Below the pieces are notes generated by a model. It worked only from the letters and a program-made list of their open reading frames with translations. It did no database searches and was not told the origin of the DNA. This document shows, piece by piece, positions 23,721 to 31,743 of a stretch of DNA of 64,000 nucleotides. Where the stretch lies: contig NZ_LT607409.1 of assembly GCF_900091505.1 (NCBI RefSeq), positions 4,650,001 to 4,714,000 on the forward strand, read 5' to 3'. How positions within the stretch are numbered: position 1 is the first letter of the stretch; each line of letters begins with the position of its first letter. A program made the position numbers and the translations under genes. Source of the stretch: Micromonospora chokoriensis. Its GTDB lineage: Bacteria; Actinomycetota; Actinomycetes; Mycobacteriales; Micromonosporaceae.

Positions 23721-24500
23721 GTGCGCCTGGCCACCTTCAACATGCTGCACGGACGATCCCTCACCGACGGGCTCGTCGACCCCGACCGGCTCACCGCCGC
23801 CATCGGCACCCTCGACGCCGACGTGCTCGCCCTGCAGGAGGTCGACCGCGACCAACACCGCAGCGGCAACCTCGACCTCACCGCCATCGCCGCCCGCGCC
23901 CTGCACGCACCGCACCACCGCTTCGCCGCCGCCGTCGTCGGCACCCCCGGCGAACAGTTCCGCCCCCTGCGCCACGAGGACGACGGCCACGGTGAACCCT
24001 GCTACGGCATCGGGCTCATCAGCCGACACCCCGTCCGCAGCTGGCACGTCACCCGACTCAAACCCGCACCCGTCCGCTCACCGGTCTACGCCCCCGGCCC
24101 CCGCGGCGGCCTCATCCTGCTGCACGACGAACCCCGCGTCGTCATCGCCGCCGTCCTGGACACCCCACACGGCCCGCTCACCGTCGCCGCGACCCACCTG
24201 TCCTTCGTGCCCGGCTGGAACGCCCGCCAACTCCGACAGACCGTCCGCGCCCTGCGCGCGTTACCCGCCCCCCGCGTCCTGCTCGGCGACCTCAACCTGC
24301 CCGCCGGCGCCGCCCGACTCGTCTCCGGCTGGCACCCCCTGGGCCGCCGCCCCACCTACCCCGCCGGGCAACCCCGCGTCCAACTCGACCACATCCTCGC
24401 CGACCGGCACGCCCTCCAACAGCTCCCACCGGTACGCGCCGTCACCACCCCACCGTCCACCATCTCCGACCACCGCCCCCTGCTGGTCGACCTCGGCTGA
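23721..24500 (+). CDS. Endonuclease/exonuclease/phosphatase (EEP) family hydrolase
   Basis: A 259-residue protein of the DNase I-like fold. It has RLATFNMLHG at the first strand, LALQEVDRDQ with the metal-binding glutamate, YGIGLISRHPV, VAATHLSF, LLGDLNLPAG with the catalytic Asp-Asn, and DHILAD and SDHRPLLVDL at the end. Substrates in this family range from nucleic acids to phospholipids and inositol phosphates. No signal peptide is seen, so it is cytoplasmic. It starts at GTG. Confidence 0.9.
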   Translation: MRLATFNMLHGRSLTDGLVDPDRLTAAIGTLDADVLALQEVDRDQHRSGNLDLTAIAARALHAPHHRFAAAVVGTPGEQFRPLRHEDDGHGEPCYGIGLISRHPVRSWHVTRLKPAPVRSPVYAPGPRGGLILLHDEPRVVIAAVLDTPHGPLTVAATHLSFVPGWNARQLRQTVRALRALPAPRVLLGDLNLPAGAARLVSGWHPLGRRPTYPAGQPRVQLDHILADRHALQQLPPVRAVTTPPSTISDHRPLLVDLG

Positions 24501-24991
24501 CGCCCTCGCCCCACCGGTCGCACCGCGCTCCCGACCCACATCAACTCGGGTTACCGGAAAACGCGCTGTCCACGCGGCGAGGACCCCCCGACCTCCCGCA
24601 ACCCGAGTCGATCACACCTGACCGGGGCGCTCCAGCCGTGCCCGGGGGAGCACAGCCACCAATCCGCAAGATTCCCTCAAGATCATTGCATCGACGGATC
24701 TCGACGATCATGCTGATCGACGCGTGCGCCCACGATCACCTCGTCGGAGGCCACATGAGACGTCAGCGACCCACCCTCATCGCCGTCGCAACCCGCCACC
24801 GCACGCCGACACCCCCGACGGCACGGCCATCACCGTCACCCGCACCGGACCCACCGCCCGCCTCGGCGAGCGCGCCGACACCGTCTGCGCCGACTACCAG
24901 GCCACCAACGCCCGCATCCACCTCATCAACGCCGTCCTCGGCCCCCTGCCCGTCACCGCCGGCACCGGCCACCGCGCGCACTGACCGCCCC
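24501..24991. other. Gene-poor gap with a palindromic element and a decayed or frameshifted small ORF
   Basis: This 491-bp gap holds the palindromic element at 24540-24612. After it comes a stretch (about 24755-24984) with strong third-position GC bias. ATG 24755 has GGAGG upstream, but its frame loses coding character after about 15 codons, while the frame ending at 24984 gains it (GTAITVTRTGPTARLGERAD and onward). A single-base shift near 24800 would join them. I cannot name the product. Confidence 0.4.
24540..24612. repeat. Palindromic intergenic element A (family with 56427 and 58667)
   Basis: ATCAACTCGGGTT (24540-24552) and AACCCGAGTCGAT (24600-24612) are inverted arms with one mismatch, 47 bp apart. 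The left arm and adjacent bases share a consensus with the elements at 56427 and 58667. See the findings for the comparison. Confidence 0.65.
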
Positions 24992-25993
24992 TCACTCCGA
25001 CCGTGGCGGCAGCAGACCCGCCAACGCGCGGTTGGTCCGGTTGGCCCGCACCGCGTCCCGCTGCTGCCCAGCCGTCACCTCGATGTACGTCTGCGACGAC
25101 GCCAACGACGCATGACCCAACAACCGCATGATCTCCGCCGCGCTCGCCCCGTCCTCGGCCAACCGCGTCGCGAACGTGTGCCGCAACGCGTGCAACCGCG
25201 CGCCCCGCGGCACCCGGTCACCGATGCCCGCCCGCCGATAACACGACTCCACCAGATACTGCAGCCCACCACGGCGCAACGGCTCACCCCGGCGATCCAC
25301 CAGCAACGCCGAGTCCGGGCGTACCGACCGCGCACCGAACCGCCGCGCCCGACTGTCCAGGTAGTCCCTCAGCACCCGGTCCAGGTCCGCCTCGATCGGC
25401 ACCACCCGGGGCCGCCCGCCCTTCCCGAGCACCTCGATCCGCCGCTCACCAGGCCGACCACCCAGCGAGCCGACCCGCAACGCCAGCAACTCCGACAGGC
25501 GCAACCCGGCGCAGAGCGCCACCGCCACCACGGCGACGTCGCGCTCCGGCCACGGGTCGCGCTGCCTGCCCTCGTCCCGCGCGACGGACGCGAGCAGCAC
25601 CTCGGGGGTGTCCGCGCCCCGCAACGGCTTCGGCTGGGGGAGTAGCGCCCGGGGTCGACCGACTGCCGGCATCGGGTTACCCGCCACGACCCCATCGGCC
25701 ACCAGGAACGTGAAGAAACTGTTCCAGGTGGACCACGCCCGGTGCACCGACGCGGGCGCCCGGGGCGCGGCGAACCGGGCGAAGGCCGCCCGCATCACCC
25801 TGGGGGAGAGGTCGGTGATCGACACGACGTCCAGGGGGAGGGGAGGGGCGGCGTCCTCGGCGACCAGGGCCGCCACCGCGAGCAGGTCCCGCCGGTACGC
25901 CGCCAGGGTGTGGGGGGAGGGCTTGCGGGTGGCGCGGGCGGTCAGGAACTCCTCGATCAACACCACGAGCGATTCGTCCTTTTTGTCATGCAT
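24992..25993 (-). CDS. Tyrosine recombinase (XerC/D-like integrase)
   Basis: A 333-residue recombinase. An N-terminal SAM-like core-binding domain (HTLAAYRRDLLAVAAL, SVHRAWSTWNSFFTFLV) is followed by the catalytic domain. That domain carries the first arginine in AGLRLSELLAL, the HALRH box with the second arginine, and GHASLASSQTYIEV with the nucleophilic tyrosine. All catalytic residues are present. There is no obvious ribosome site before ATG 25993, and a -10-like CATAAT lies 7 nt upstream, so translation may be leaderless. No phage or transposon genes or attachment repeats are visible nearby. Confidence 0.9.
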   Translation of the reverse strand: MHDKKDESLVVLIEEFLTARATRKPSPHTLAAYRRDLLAVAALVAEDAAPPLPLDVVSITDLSPRVMRAAFARFAAPRAPASVHRAWSTWNSFFTFLVADGVVAGNPMPAVGRPRALLPQPKPLRGADTPEVLLASVARDEGRQRDPWPERDVAVVAVALCAGLRLSELLALRVGSLGGRPGERRIEVLGKGGRPRVVPIEADLDRVLRDYLDSRARRFGARSVRPDSALLVDRRGEPLRRGGLQYLVESCYRRAGIGDRVPRGARLHALRHTFATRLAEDGASAAEIMRLLGHASLASSQTYIEVTAGQQRDAVRANRTNRALAGLLPPRSE

Positions 25994-26029
25994 AAGGGAT
26001 ATTATGCAGCATTTTCGGGTTCCCGGAAA
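25989..26029 (-). promoter_or_regulatory. Start-site dyad and leaderless promoter of the recombinase
   Basis: TGCATAA-N6-TTATGCA (25989-26008) is a perfect 7-bp inverted repeat overlapping the start codon. On the minus strand CATAAT (26006-26001) lies 7 nt before the ATG, and TTTCCG (26029-26024) lies 17 bp further up. A repressor bound here would cover the -10 and the start. Confidence 0.5.
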
Positions 26030-26133
26030 GTGCCCTCAAGAGGGCCGACCAGGGGGAGTGGACGCTGCCCCTGCCCGGTGGAACCGCCCTGGCCGTCGTG
26101 CGTGACACCGCGCCGAGTGGGCTGAGAGGCACG

Positions 26134-26146
26134 TAACCTGCGCGGC
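26134..26146 (+). promoter_or_regulatory. -10 element implying a leaderless start
   Basis: TAACCT (26134-26139) is followed 7 nt later by the ATG of the next gene, with no ribosome site between. That spacing places the transcription start on the A of the start codon. Confidence 0.4.
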
Positions 26147-26908
26147 ATGGAACTGCCCGTCACCACCTGCCCACACTGCGGGCGACCCGGCACGGTCTTC
26201 GTCCATCAGGGGTTGGGCGAACCGACGGACCTGGTCTGCCCGGAAGGGCACCAGTGGCGGGCCGCCGGCCGTCCGGGCTGGGCTCCCTGCGCGTCGTCGG
26301 CCGCCCAGCCCGGACGCTACGGCGCGGACGGCATATCGACCTGGATAGAGCCCATGGACGTCGACAGGGACGGACGGACGTGGCGCATCGGCACCCCCGA
26401 CGACGTCACCTGGCTCGCCGGGCAGACCACGCAGGGCTTCTCGGTCACCGCCGCGATCCCACCGGTGTTCGACGCCTACGCCACGTTCCATCCGCCGGAA
26501 GGTGTCGGGTTCGACGCCCACGAGCGCGCCGTGGTGGACGAGTTGGTGGCGTGCACCCCGGATCAGCCCTGGTGGCTGGGCTATCTCGACACCGGGGCCC
26601 ACGACGTCGTCTTCCCGCACGCTCCGAGGATCTCCCTCTACTGGGACTACCCGTACGTGTTGGTCGAAGCCGGACCCGAGCAGGCCCTGACCTGGAGAAC
26701 CGGCCACATGCGTGGTGACGGTCCGCTGCCGGATCTGTTCTTCCCGGCGGATCACTCCTGGCTCGTCTCCGCGTTGTGGGACGACACGTGGACGGACTTC
26801 GGCGGCAGCGCGGACATGGTGGCGCGTCTGCGGCGCAATCCGCTGGTCAACGCCCGCCCCGTCGGGCCGGACGAGGACGCCTGCCCGCCCGGACTGACCC
26901 GCGAATGA
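26147..26908 (+). CDS. Conserved hypothetical protein with N-terminal zinc-ribbon-like motif
   Basis: A 253-residue protein of no family I can name with certainty. Residues 6-30 hold TCPHCGRPGTVFV and a later LVCPEGHQW, giving a CxxC...C...H pattern that could bind zinc. The body is aromatic-rich, with PWWLGYLDTGAHDVVFPHAP, YWDYPYVLVEAGPEQAL and FFPADHSWLVSALWDDTW, and ends near PDEDACPPG. There is no signal peptide or membrane helix. Immunity-like or SUKH-like proteins share this kind of composition, but that is only a guess. It appears leaderless. Confidence 0.75.
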   Translation: MELPVTTCPHCGRPGTVFVHQGLGEPTDLVCPEGHQWRAAGRPGWAPCASSAAQPGRYGADGISTWIEPMDVDRDGRTWRIGTPDDVTWLAGQTTQGFSVTAAIPPVFDAYATFHPPEGVGFDAHERAVVDELVACTPDQPWWLGYLDTGAHDVVFPHAPRISLYWDYPYVLVEAGPEQALTWRTGHMRGDGPLPDLFFPADHSWLVSALWDDTWTDFGGSADMVARLRRNPLVNARPVGPDEDACPPGLTRE

Positions 26909-27319
26909 CAACGGTGGGGGGACCGTCGGATAACGCTGCTTTACATAATGTGCATTATCGAATCAGTGCCGGGTGGTCCCGAGGTGCAGCGAGTGGGGCG
27001 TCCGGGGCGCCCCGTGCCTTGAGCCGGTCGGCCGGGCGGCCCGTCGGGCGCTCCCGACCGGATAGTCGTTGCTGCGGTGAACGCCGGCCGAGGGCCGAAA
27101 TCGCGCCACCTCGTCAAGGCCCCCCGACGCCACAGGTTCGAGTGCGCGCGGAACCAAGCCGTTCTCCCGGCTCGGCAATGTGGACTGACCGCAGGCGCTT
27201 CGCTTGTCTGCGCGCGGACCACTGCGGCAGCGGACGGTGATCAAGAGGTCGCGGCGTGCGTTCCTGCGTTCACGTCGCTACGATGAGTCAGCAGTCCGAG
27301 GCGAAGGGATCGTGTCCGC
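26909..27319. other. 411-bp gap without a supported gene
   Basis: No frame here shows coding bias. The only notable signal is the AT-rich palindrome ATAATG-TG-CATTAT at 26945-26958, similar in composition to the dyad at the recombinase start. A GAAGGGA ribosome site at 27303-27309 belongs to the next gene. Confidence 0.6.
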
Positions 27320-28459
27320 GTGCATTGTCCCGTCAGTGGAACCGCGTCCACGCCCGCGCCGAGGCACAAAGCTCTGCTCTCCCCCGACCAGATCCGCACG
27401 CTCGCTCGGCGGTGGGCGTTGATCCTGGCCGCCGTCGGGGCTGGTGTCGTCGTGGCCTTCCTGCTGCAGGACCCGGCTGCCGCGCACGGCCGTCGCGACG
27501 GCTCCGGCGGCGAGCGTGGTCAGCAGGCCGGTGTCCTGGTCGAGCGGGTCGTCCGGTTAGGTCTGGGCGAGGCTCCCGAGCGGCGCCGCCAGCAGGTCAC
27601 GGCCGTGGTCGACGGTCGTCCCGACGCGCCGACCCGCGCCAGCAGGGTCGTCTCCCCCGCCGATGTCCGCCCGCCGGTCGCGTCGCCGCGGCCTGACGCG
27701 CGGTCGTTCCGGTCGGCGCCGCTCCCCCGGGTCGACCAGGACGCGGTACGGCAGGCGAAGCGCCCGTCGGAGACCGCTGTTGGCGTGCGTCACCGCCCGG
27801 TGGGTACGTCCGGCAAGGCTCCGAACGGCGTTGACGTCGTCGGGGATCCCCGCGTGGCCGTGCTGCCGGTGGTGACCTCCACGGTGGGGCTGGTCGCCGA
27901 TCGGTCGTCGCGTGTCGTACACGCTGTGCTCGGCCCGACGGTCGGGCCTGTCGTGGTCGTGCTCGACCGGGTCGTTGACGTCGCTCTCGGCGAGGTGGTC
28001 GTTGCGGCGTCTCCGCGGATACCCGCTCCGGCGCCGGTCCCGGCACCGGAGCGGCCGGCGCCGGGTGTCGCTCCCGTCGCGGTGTCCGACGCGGCGGGTC
28101 AGGCGGTGTCGGCGTCGCCGGTGCGACCGACGGTCGTTCCGGTGCGTGTGTTTGAGCCACCGGCGGCGGAGGTGTTCGCTGGCGGGGCGGTGAGCGCGGC
28201 GGCGTCGGCTGGGCGCGGTGCCGGGTGGTCGGGTCTGACGCCTGCCGGTGTGGGCGGTCGGGTGTGGCCGGTGGCGCCGGCCGGCCCGGTGGCGCCGGTC
28301 GATCAGGATGCCGTCGGTGCCGGTGACAGGTCGCCGCCGGGGCCGGGGTCGGGGTGTGCGGTGGCTCGGCCGTCGCCCACCTGCTCTGAGCGGGTCTTCG
28401 ATGTGGTGCCACTCGTGGTGGCGGCGGGCTTCCCGTCGGTGAGTGCGCGGCCTGGGTGA
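27320..28459 (+). CDS. Membrane-anchored, Pro/Ala/Val-rich protein of unknown function
   Basis: A 379-residue protein starting at GTG behind GAAGGGATCG. A basic N-terminus leads to one hydrophobic helix at about residues 33-50 (WALILAAVGAGVVVAFLL), so it is anchored or secreted. The rest is long, low-complexity and rich in Pro, Ala, Val and Arg, with repeated short valine strands (VGPVVVVLDRVVDVALGEVV) and PAPAPVPAPERPAP-like linkers. No catalytic motif is visible. It precedes the two LuxR-type regulators of the SapB-like cluster on the same strand, so a surface role in morphological development is possible. Confidence 0.65.
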   Translation: MHCPVSGTASTPAPRHKALLSPDQIRTLARRWALILAAVGAGVVVAFLLQDPAAAHGRRDGSGGERGQQAGVLVERVVRLGLGEAPERRRQQVTAVVDGRPDAPTRASRVVSPADVRPPVASPRPDARSFRSAPLPRVDQDAVRQAKRPSETAVGVRHRPVGTSGKAPNGVDVVGDPRVAVLPVVTSTVGLVADRSSRVVHAVLGPTVGPVVVVLDRVVDVALGEVVVAASPRIPAPAPVPAPERPAPGVAPVAVSDAAGQAVSASPVRPTVVPVRVFEPPAAEVFAGGAVSAAASAGRGAGWSGLTPAGVGGRVWPVAPAGPVAPVDQDAVGAGDRSPPGPGSGCAVARPSPTCSERVFDVVPLVVAAGFPSVSARPG

Positions 28460-28655
28460 CGTGGGCTGGATCGGTCGTGGGGTGGGTCTGCTGCGGCAGG
28501 TCGACCTGTGGGCCGATCGGTGCCCGTGCCCGTCGGTAGGTGACGGCGGTGCGGGCCGATGCCTGTCCGTCTGTCGCGCGTGACCGGCCGTTTCCGAACC
28601 CTGTGGGTTGTCCGGGGTGGGTGGCTGTCTGACGCGCACCTGAGATCGGAGAGAC

Positions 28656-29264
28656 GTGGTGATCCACGTTGTTGTCGCCGAGGAGATGGGTTTGCTGCGC
28701 GGGGCGCTGAGCGCCGCGCTGTCGGGTGAGGAGGACATGGAGGTTGTCGCTGACGTGGAGGGTGTCGGCGATGTGGTGAAGGTGGTGCGGCGGTACCGCC
28801 CGCAGGTGGTGGTGCTCGCGTTGACGCCGGATCTGCCTGATCCGGTGGAGGTGGTGACCCGCATTGGTGTGGAGGCGCCGGAGGTGGCGGTGTTGGCGAT
28901 GAGTCCCCGTTGGAGTCCGGCGCTGGTGGAGGCGGCGTTGGCGGCCGGCGCGCGGGGTCTGGTCGGCAAGGACGGTTCGCTGCCGGAGTTGGTGCGGGCG
29001 ATCCGTACGGTTGCCGCCGGGGAGCGGGCGCTCGATCCGAGTGCTGCGGCGGCGGTGTTGTGGCCGGCGGAGAGTCCGTTGACGCCGCGGGAGATGGACG
29101 TGCTGCGGATGGCTGCTGAGGGTCTTCCGCTGAAGGAGATCGCCGTTCGTCTGCATCTGGCGCATGGGACGGTGCGTAACCATCTGTCGGCGATCCTTGC
29201 CAAGACCGGTGCGCGTAACCGGTTGGAGGCGGTGTGGCGCGCGCGGTGTGACGGCTGGTTGTAG
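28656..29264 (+). CDS. LuxR/NarL-type response regulator-like protein (RamR-like), receiver lacks Asp
   Basis: A 202-residue protein. Residues 1-115 form a receiver-like domain and 140-202 a LuxR helix-turn-helix (LTPREMDVLRMAAEGLPLKEI, HLAHGTVRNHLSAIL). In the receiver the phosphorylated aspartate position is alanine (A55 in VVVLALTP), while the acidic patch EE at 9-10 remains. It therefore probably works without phosphorylation, as RamR and other orphan regulators do. It faces the lanthipeptide operon and is the first of two tandem regulators. Confidence 0.88.
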   Translation: MVIHVVVAEEMGLLRGALSAALSGEEDMEVVADVEGVGDVVKVVRRYRPQVVVLALTPDLPDPVEVVTRIGVEAPEVAVLAMSPRWSPALVEAALAAGARGLVGKDGSLPELVRAIRTVAAGERALDPSAAAAVLWPAESPLTPREMDVLRMAAEGLPLKEIAVRLHLAHGTVRNHLSAILAKTGARNRLEAVWRARCDGWL

Positions 29265-29385
29265 CCGTTGGTGGGGCGGGTTCGGTGGTGCGGCCGGGCC
29301 CGCTCCCCGCCGTGCGGAGGCGTCGGATGCGTGTTTGAATGCTGACGATGGGTGATCGTTGTGGGGGTGCACGGGAAGGTTCGTG

Positions 29386-29970
29386 ATGATCCGTACCCTG
29401 CTCGCGTTGGACAGTGCCCTGGTGTTGGGTGCGTTGTCGTTCGTCCTTGCTGCCGAGGACGACATCCGGGTGGTGGCGGAGGTGGACCGGGGTGACGCGG
29501 TTCCCGGGGCGGTGCGGGATGGGCGTCCCGACGTGGTGGTCGCTGATCTGGATTTCGTCGAGGGTGTCGAGGCCGGCCGTCTCGGCGAGTGTCCGGTGCT
29601 GGTGTTGGCTCATCCGCGGCGGGCGGGGCGGTTGCGTGGGATGCGGTGTGGGACGCGGATGATCGGCATCCTGCGCAGCGATGTCGCTCCGCAGCGGGTG
29701 GTCGAGGGGATTCGTCTGCTGGCGCGGCGGGAGCCGGTGCTCGACGCGGATCTGGTGGTCGCGGCGCTGCACGCGGGTGGTCCGTTGACCGACCGGGAGA
29801 CGGAGGTGCTGGCGTTGACCGCGGAGGGGGCGCCGGTGGCGGAGGTCGCGGTGTCGTTGGGGTTGAGCAGTGGGACGGTTCGTAACCATCTCGGTCGGAT
29901 CGCCCGCAAGGTTGGCGCGCGTACGCGGGTGGAGGCGGTGCGGGTGGCGCGTGAGGCGGGTTGGATCTGA
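29386..29970 (+). CDS. LuxR/NarL-type response regulator (second copy)
   Basis: A 194-residue paralogue of the preceding gene, starting at ATG 29386 (GTG 29383 is adjacent). Here the receiver keeps an aspartate at the phosphorylation site (D54 in VVVADLDF). The output helix-turn-helix is GPLTDRETEVLALTAEGAPV with GTVRNHLGRIARKVGARTRV. The pair could act as a heterodimer, one partner being a fixed-state receiver. It is convergent with the ABC gene at 29989, only 18 bp away. Confidence 0.88.
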   Translation: MIRTLLALDSALVLGALSFVLAAEDDIRVVAEVDRGDAVPGAVRDGRPDVVVADLDFVEGVEAGRLGECPVLVLAHPRRAGRLRGMRCGTRMIGILRSDVAPQRVVEGIRLLARREPVLDADLVVAALHAGGPLTDRETEVLALTAEGAPVAEVAVSLGLSSGTVRNHLGRIARKVGARTRVEAVRVAREAGWI

Positions 29971-29988
29971 GCGGTGTGGGTGCTGGGT

Positions 29989-31743
29989 TCACCCGGGTCG
30001 TGATGGCAGGGGTGGTGTGGTGTGCTCCTGCCAGTGGCCGACGAGCAGCCGGTAGGCCGTGGAGTGTTCCAGCAGGTGTTCGTGGGTGCCGGCCCGGGGT
30101 TCGGTGCCGTCGAGGACGAGCACCCGGTGGGCGCGGATCGCTGAGCTGATGCGGTGGGCGATGACGACCAGGGTGCCGGGTCGTCGGGCGAAGGCGTCTT
30201 CGACTGTTGCCTCCAGTGCCGGGTCCAGGTGGCAGGTGGCTTCGTCGAGGATCACCAGTGGGGCGGGTGCGAGCCAGGCTCGGATGGCGGCGATGAGTTG
30301 TCGTTCGCCGCTGGAGAGCAGGGCTGGTGTGATGGGCGCGGTCAGGCCGCCCAGTCGGGTGGCCAGGGGGCGTGCGCCGAGGGTGTCGATGGCGGTTTCC
30401 AGGGTGTGGTCGTCGGCGTCGGGCCGTAGGTAGCGCAGGTTGTCGGCGAGTCGGCCGGTGAAGATGTACGCCTCCTGCGGGACCAGTACCCGTCTGGTGG
30501 CGAGGATGGTGGGTGGGGTGTCGGTGACCGGGTGGCCGGCGAGGCGGACCGTGCCGTTCTGTGGTGGTAGGAGGCCGGCGAGGAGGGCGGCGAGGGTGGA
30601 TTTGCCGGCGCCGCTGGGGCCTACGACGGCGAGGTGGTCTCCGTGGTCGAGGGTCAGTGAGAGGTTGTCCAGGACGGGTCGGGCGTGGGGGCCGTAGCGG
30701 AAGGTCAGGTTGCGGATCTCGGCGGCCGGGGTGGGGCTGGTGGTCGACCGGGGTGGGGTGTGGGGTTCGGTGGGGTGGGTGGTGTCGGGTTCCGGGTAGG
30801 TGCGCAGGATGTTTTCCAGGGTGACCAGGTAGCGCAGTCCCCCGCCGCCGATGCCCTGGAGCAGGGTGTGCAGGGCTGGTTGCAGGCCGGTGGAGATGTA
30901 GATCAGCGCGCCCAGTACCGCGCCGGCGGTCAGGCCCCGTTCGACCAGCCAGGGTGCGGCGATCAGCAGGACGATCAGTGGGAGCCAGCCGCCGATGCCG
31001 AGGCTGAGGCTGCGGATGGCGGCCATCCGGGCGAGGGTGCGTTCCGCTGTGGCCTGGGCGGATACGTGGTGGTCGACGTCGGTGGTGACGCGGGTCTGGG
31101 CGCCGCAGGCCAGGACGTCGCGGTGCGCGGTCAGGGCGGTGGCGGCGGAGTGGCTGAGGTGTTCGCCGGTGCGGACGTAGGCGCGTTGGTGCGTGATCAT
31201 GGCTGGTAGTGCGGCGAGGAAGACGGCCAGGCCGGCGGCCAGTGGCGCGGCGGCCAGTGCCGCGACGACGGGTGCCAGGGCGAGGAGTCCGAGGAGGGCC
31301 GCGCCGGCGGCGAAGAGGAAGCCTCGGGTGACCATGAGCAGGCCGGCGAAGGTGTCGCGGACGATCTCCAGCTGGTGGGTGAGGCGGGCCAGGGCGGCGT
31401 TGTCCGGGTGCGCGCCGGTGCGGGTGGCGTCGTGCAGCGCTCCCTGGACCATGCGGGTGGCGAGTTCGTCGCGGAAGGGTTCGACCACGGCGCCGAGGCA
31501 TCGGTAGGTGCGGCCGGTGGCCGCTGCCCCGAGCAGGACGGCGGCGGCGAGGGTGCCCAGCCAGGCGAGGCCGGTGGCGGGACGTCCGGTCAGGAAGCCG
31601 TCGTCGACGGCGCGGGCGACCAGGTAGCCGGAGAGCAGTGCGGGTATCGCTTCGACGAGTGACCAGCCGGCGAGGCGGGTCAGGTCTCGCCGGCTGGCCC
31701 GTGCGGCCTGCCAGGTGACCTGTCGTACGCCGGGGTGGGTCAC
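29989..31743 (-). CDS. ABC exporter half-transporter, second subunit (RamB-like)
   Basis: A 584-residue protein with an N-terminal six-helix membrane domain and a C-terminal ATPase. The GTG start overlaps the stop of the first ABC gene by 4 bp (GTGA). The ATPase has Walker A GPSGAGKST, Walker B VILDEATCHLD with the catalytic glutamate, an altered signature LSSGERQ and the H-loop AHR. With its partner it forms an asymmetric heterodimer that probably exports the lanthipeptide. The position matches ramB in the Streptomyces ram cluster. It is the last gene of the operon. Confidence 0.9.
   Translation of the reverse strand: MTHPGVRQVTWQAARASRRDLTRLAGWSLVEAIPALLSGYLVARAVDDGFLTGRPATGLAWLGTLAAAVLLGAAATGRTYRCLGAVVEPFRDELATRMVQGALHDATRTGAHPDNAALARLTHQLEIVRDTFAGLLMVTRGFLFAAGAALLGLLALAPVVAALAAAPLAAGLAVFLAALPAMITHQRAYVRTGEHLSHSAATALTAHRDVLACGAQTRVTTDVDHHVSAQATAERTLARMAAIRSLSLGIGGWLPLIVLLIAAPWLVERGLTAGAVLGALIYISTGLQPALHTLLQGIGGGGLRYLVTLENILRTYPEPDTTHPTEPHTPPRSTTSPTPAAEIRNLTFRYGPHARPVLDNLSLTLDHGDHLAVVGPSGAGKSTLAALLAGLLPPQNGTVRLAGHPVTDTPPTILATRRVLVPQEAYIFTGRLADNLRYLRPDADDHTLETAIDTLGARPLATRLGGLTAPITPALLSSGERQLIAAIRAWLAPAPLVILDEATCHLDPALEATVEDAFARRPGTLVVIAHRISSAIRAHRVLVLDGTEPRAGTHEHLLEHSTAYRLLVGHWQEHTTPPLPSRPG

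Noticed and set aside
22141..24621. Long plus-strand frame over the serine hydrolase end, TauE and EEP genes
   Set aside because: It is a shadow frame; three recognisable proteins occupy the other frames.
24992..25993. Tyrosine recombinase as part of an integrated phage or plasmid
   Set aside because: No phage, transfer or replication genes, no tRNA target and no direct attachment repeats were found around it.
27125..27165. GGTTCGAGT-containing stretch resembling a tRNA T-arm
   Set aside because: The flanking bases cannot form the T-stem and no acceptor or anticodon stem is found on either strand.
29978..29994. GGGTG-N7-CACCC hairpin at the convergent LuxR/ABC ends as a terminator
   Set aside because: A 5-bp stem is too weak in this GC-rich sequence and it overlaps the ABC stop codon.
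27557..31501. Long minus-strand frame across the LuxR genes and ABC gene
   Set aside because: Its composition is Arg/Pro/Thr-rich without motifs. The plus-strand regulators and the ABC gene in another frame have clear domains.
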